Source: Bacteroidota bacterium
GTDB taxonomy: Bacteria > Bacteroidota > Ignavibacteria > Kryptoniales > JAKASW01
DNA: 5,478 nucleotides
Direction: 5' to 3'
Assembly: GCA_021789755.1 (NCBI GenBank)
Contig: JAJYJD010000253.1
Coordinates: forward strand, 1 to 5,478
In this document: in pieces, positions 4,734-5,478 of the stretch
How the letters are laid out: every line of letters begins with the position of its first letter
How positions within the stretch are numbered: position 1 is the stretch's first letter
The notes under the pieces: generated by a model
Seen by the model: only the letters and a program-made list of their open reading frames with translations
What the model was told of the DNA's origin: nothing
Database searches by the model: none
Program-made: the position numbers and the translations under genes

Positions 4734-5478
4734 CTATTTCAGCACAATCATTTTTTTCGTTTCGGAATGTCCATTGGCAGTCAGTCGATAGAGATATACA
4801 CCGCCAGCCAAGCCAGGCCCTCCAAAATTCGCGGAATGTTTCCCCGCTGCCTGGTCTACCTTCACGAGCGTTTCAACCTCCCGGCCGAGCACATCGTAAA
4901 CCTTCAGTGAGACGAAGCCAGCCTGGAAAAGTCGATAGGTAATTGTCGTCGACGGGTTGAACGGGTTCGGAAAGTTTTGTTCGAGCGAATAATTCGCGGG
5001 CTTGGCTTCGATTTCGTTCAATCCTGTCTGAGTCGGCGGGAAGAAGAGCATGAGCGCGTTCCTGACATGCGCGCGCCAATTTCCCCAGCTGTGTCCCTCG
5101 TCGTATTGGTGGTACTCGTAATCGTAACCGCGGTTCTTCAGTATCTGAACGAAGGCACGGACCATCGGTACCAGGCTGGGAATATCGAATGTTCCCAGGT
5201 CCATGTAAATCTTCAGGTCGAGTTTGTTCCCGTCCTGGAAATGAGTTGAAATCGCGGGGTCGACATAGCTCGATTGTGCTCCGACATTCCCGAAGACATC
5301 AGGATAAGTCGAGCCAAGCCACAGCGAGATATTACCTCCATATGATGCACCTATCACCGCTCTTCCCTGCGGGCTGTGAACCGTGCGGAATTTCGAATCG
5401 ACATAACGAACGACGTCATTCACGAAGAATGCCATGAAAGAGTCTACCTGGCTGCCCTCATATTCGGGAGTCCGGTTG
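4734..5478 (-). CDS. Secreted esterase (enterochelin-esterase/esterase D type) with type IX sorting tail; 5' end beyond window
   Basis: The frame stays open to the right edge, so the visible 247 residues are the C-terminal part; the Met codon at 5435 is internal (the sequence before it, NRTPEYEGSQVDSF, is family-like). It is an alpha/beta hydrolase of the esterase D family (PF00756 type), predicted to cut carboxyl esters outside the cell. The nucleophile is the Ser of GASYGGN (codon 5345-5343), and the His of EGHSWGNWR (5093-5091) is catalytic. The acid is probably the second Asp of YMDLGTFD (5186-5184). The EGHSWGNWR motif is the form I associate with enterochelin-esterase-like proteins, but no siderophore genes are near, so the substrate is open. 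A short linker leads to a tail of about 85 residues coded by 4994-4734. It has NFPNPFNPSTTI, VSLKVYDVLGREVETL and GGVYLYRLTANGHSETKKM, the Por secretion (type A) sorting domain, which directs export through the type IX machinery and is normally cleaved. An N-terminal signal peptide is expected in the missing part. Confidence 0.94.
   Translation of the reverse strand, partial: NRTPEYEGSQVDSFMAFFVNDVVRYVDSKFRTVHSPQGRAVIGASYGGNISLWLGSTYPDVFGNVGAQSSYVDPAISTHFQDGNKLDLKIYMDLGTFDIPSLVPMVRAFVQILKNRGYDYEYHQYDEGHSWGNWRAHVRNALMLFFPPTQTGLNEIEAKPANYSLEQNFPNPFNPSTTITYRLFQAGFVSLKVYDVLGREVETLVKVDQAAGKHSANFGGPGLAGGVYLYRLTANGHSETKKMIVLK

Noticed and set aside
4873..5437. Open frames of 68-90 codons on both strands inside the esterase
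   Set aside because: They overlap the catalytic and sorting-tail coding sequence in other frames and show no coherent protein features.

Overview
The window looks like chromosomal DNA from a bacterium of the Bacteroidota/FCB group, most likely an Ignavibacteria-like lineage. The strongest clue is the C-terminus of the minus-strand esterase. It carries a Por/type IX secretion sorting tail with the NFPNPFNPSTTI signature, a VYDxLGREV core and a GGVYLYRL...KKM ending, a form I associate with Ignavibacteria and related FCB phyla. One candidate promoter (TTTG, 20 nt, TACATTTT) also fits the Bacteroidota sigma consensus. The phylum call is an inference from these features; nothing in the window fixes the genus.

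Layout, left to right. Bases 1-293 hold no confident gene, only a possible 3' end of an upstream ORF and a GC-rich hairpin. Bases 294-2219 (+) encode an exported 641-residue PIG-L/LmbE-type zinc deacetylase with a C-terminal glutamine-amidotransferase-like (ThuA-like) domain. Bases 2220-2391 are a spacer edged by two short degenerate arrays of 8-nt period. Bases 2392-3861 (+) encode a 12-helix APC-superfamily amino acid permease with an apparent TTG start. Bases 3918-4292 (-) hold a VOC/glyoxalase-fold gene whose frame is intact from end to end except for two in-frame TGA codons, which makes it a probable young pseudogene. Bases 4418-4621 (-) encode a 67-residue two-helix membrane protein with a strong Shine-Dalgarno, a candidate promoter and a palindrome in front of it. 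Bases 4734-5478 (-) are the 3' part of a secreted enterochelin-esterase-like alpha/beta hydrolase that runs off the right edge.

How the genes relate. The deacetylase and the permease point the same way with a 172-nt gap and could be co-transcribed, but each has its own upstream sequence and no shared pathway is evident. The permease and the VOC pseudogene converge across 56 nt that include a strong hairpin without a T-tract. The esterase and the small membrane protein are co-directional with 112 nt between them. Two of the four apparently intact genes make exported hydrolases (one Sec-exported deacetylase, one type-IX-sorted esterase) and one makes a transporter. This fits a lifestyle of degrading external glycoconjugates or esters and importing small nitrogen compounds, but that link is inference. 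I saw no mobile element, CRISPR array, tRNA or rRNA, and nothing that clearly forms a new multi-gene system. The most unusual items are the doubly interrupted VOC gene, the period-8 arrays, and the palindrome overlapping the predicted start of the small membrane gene's transcript.
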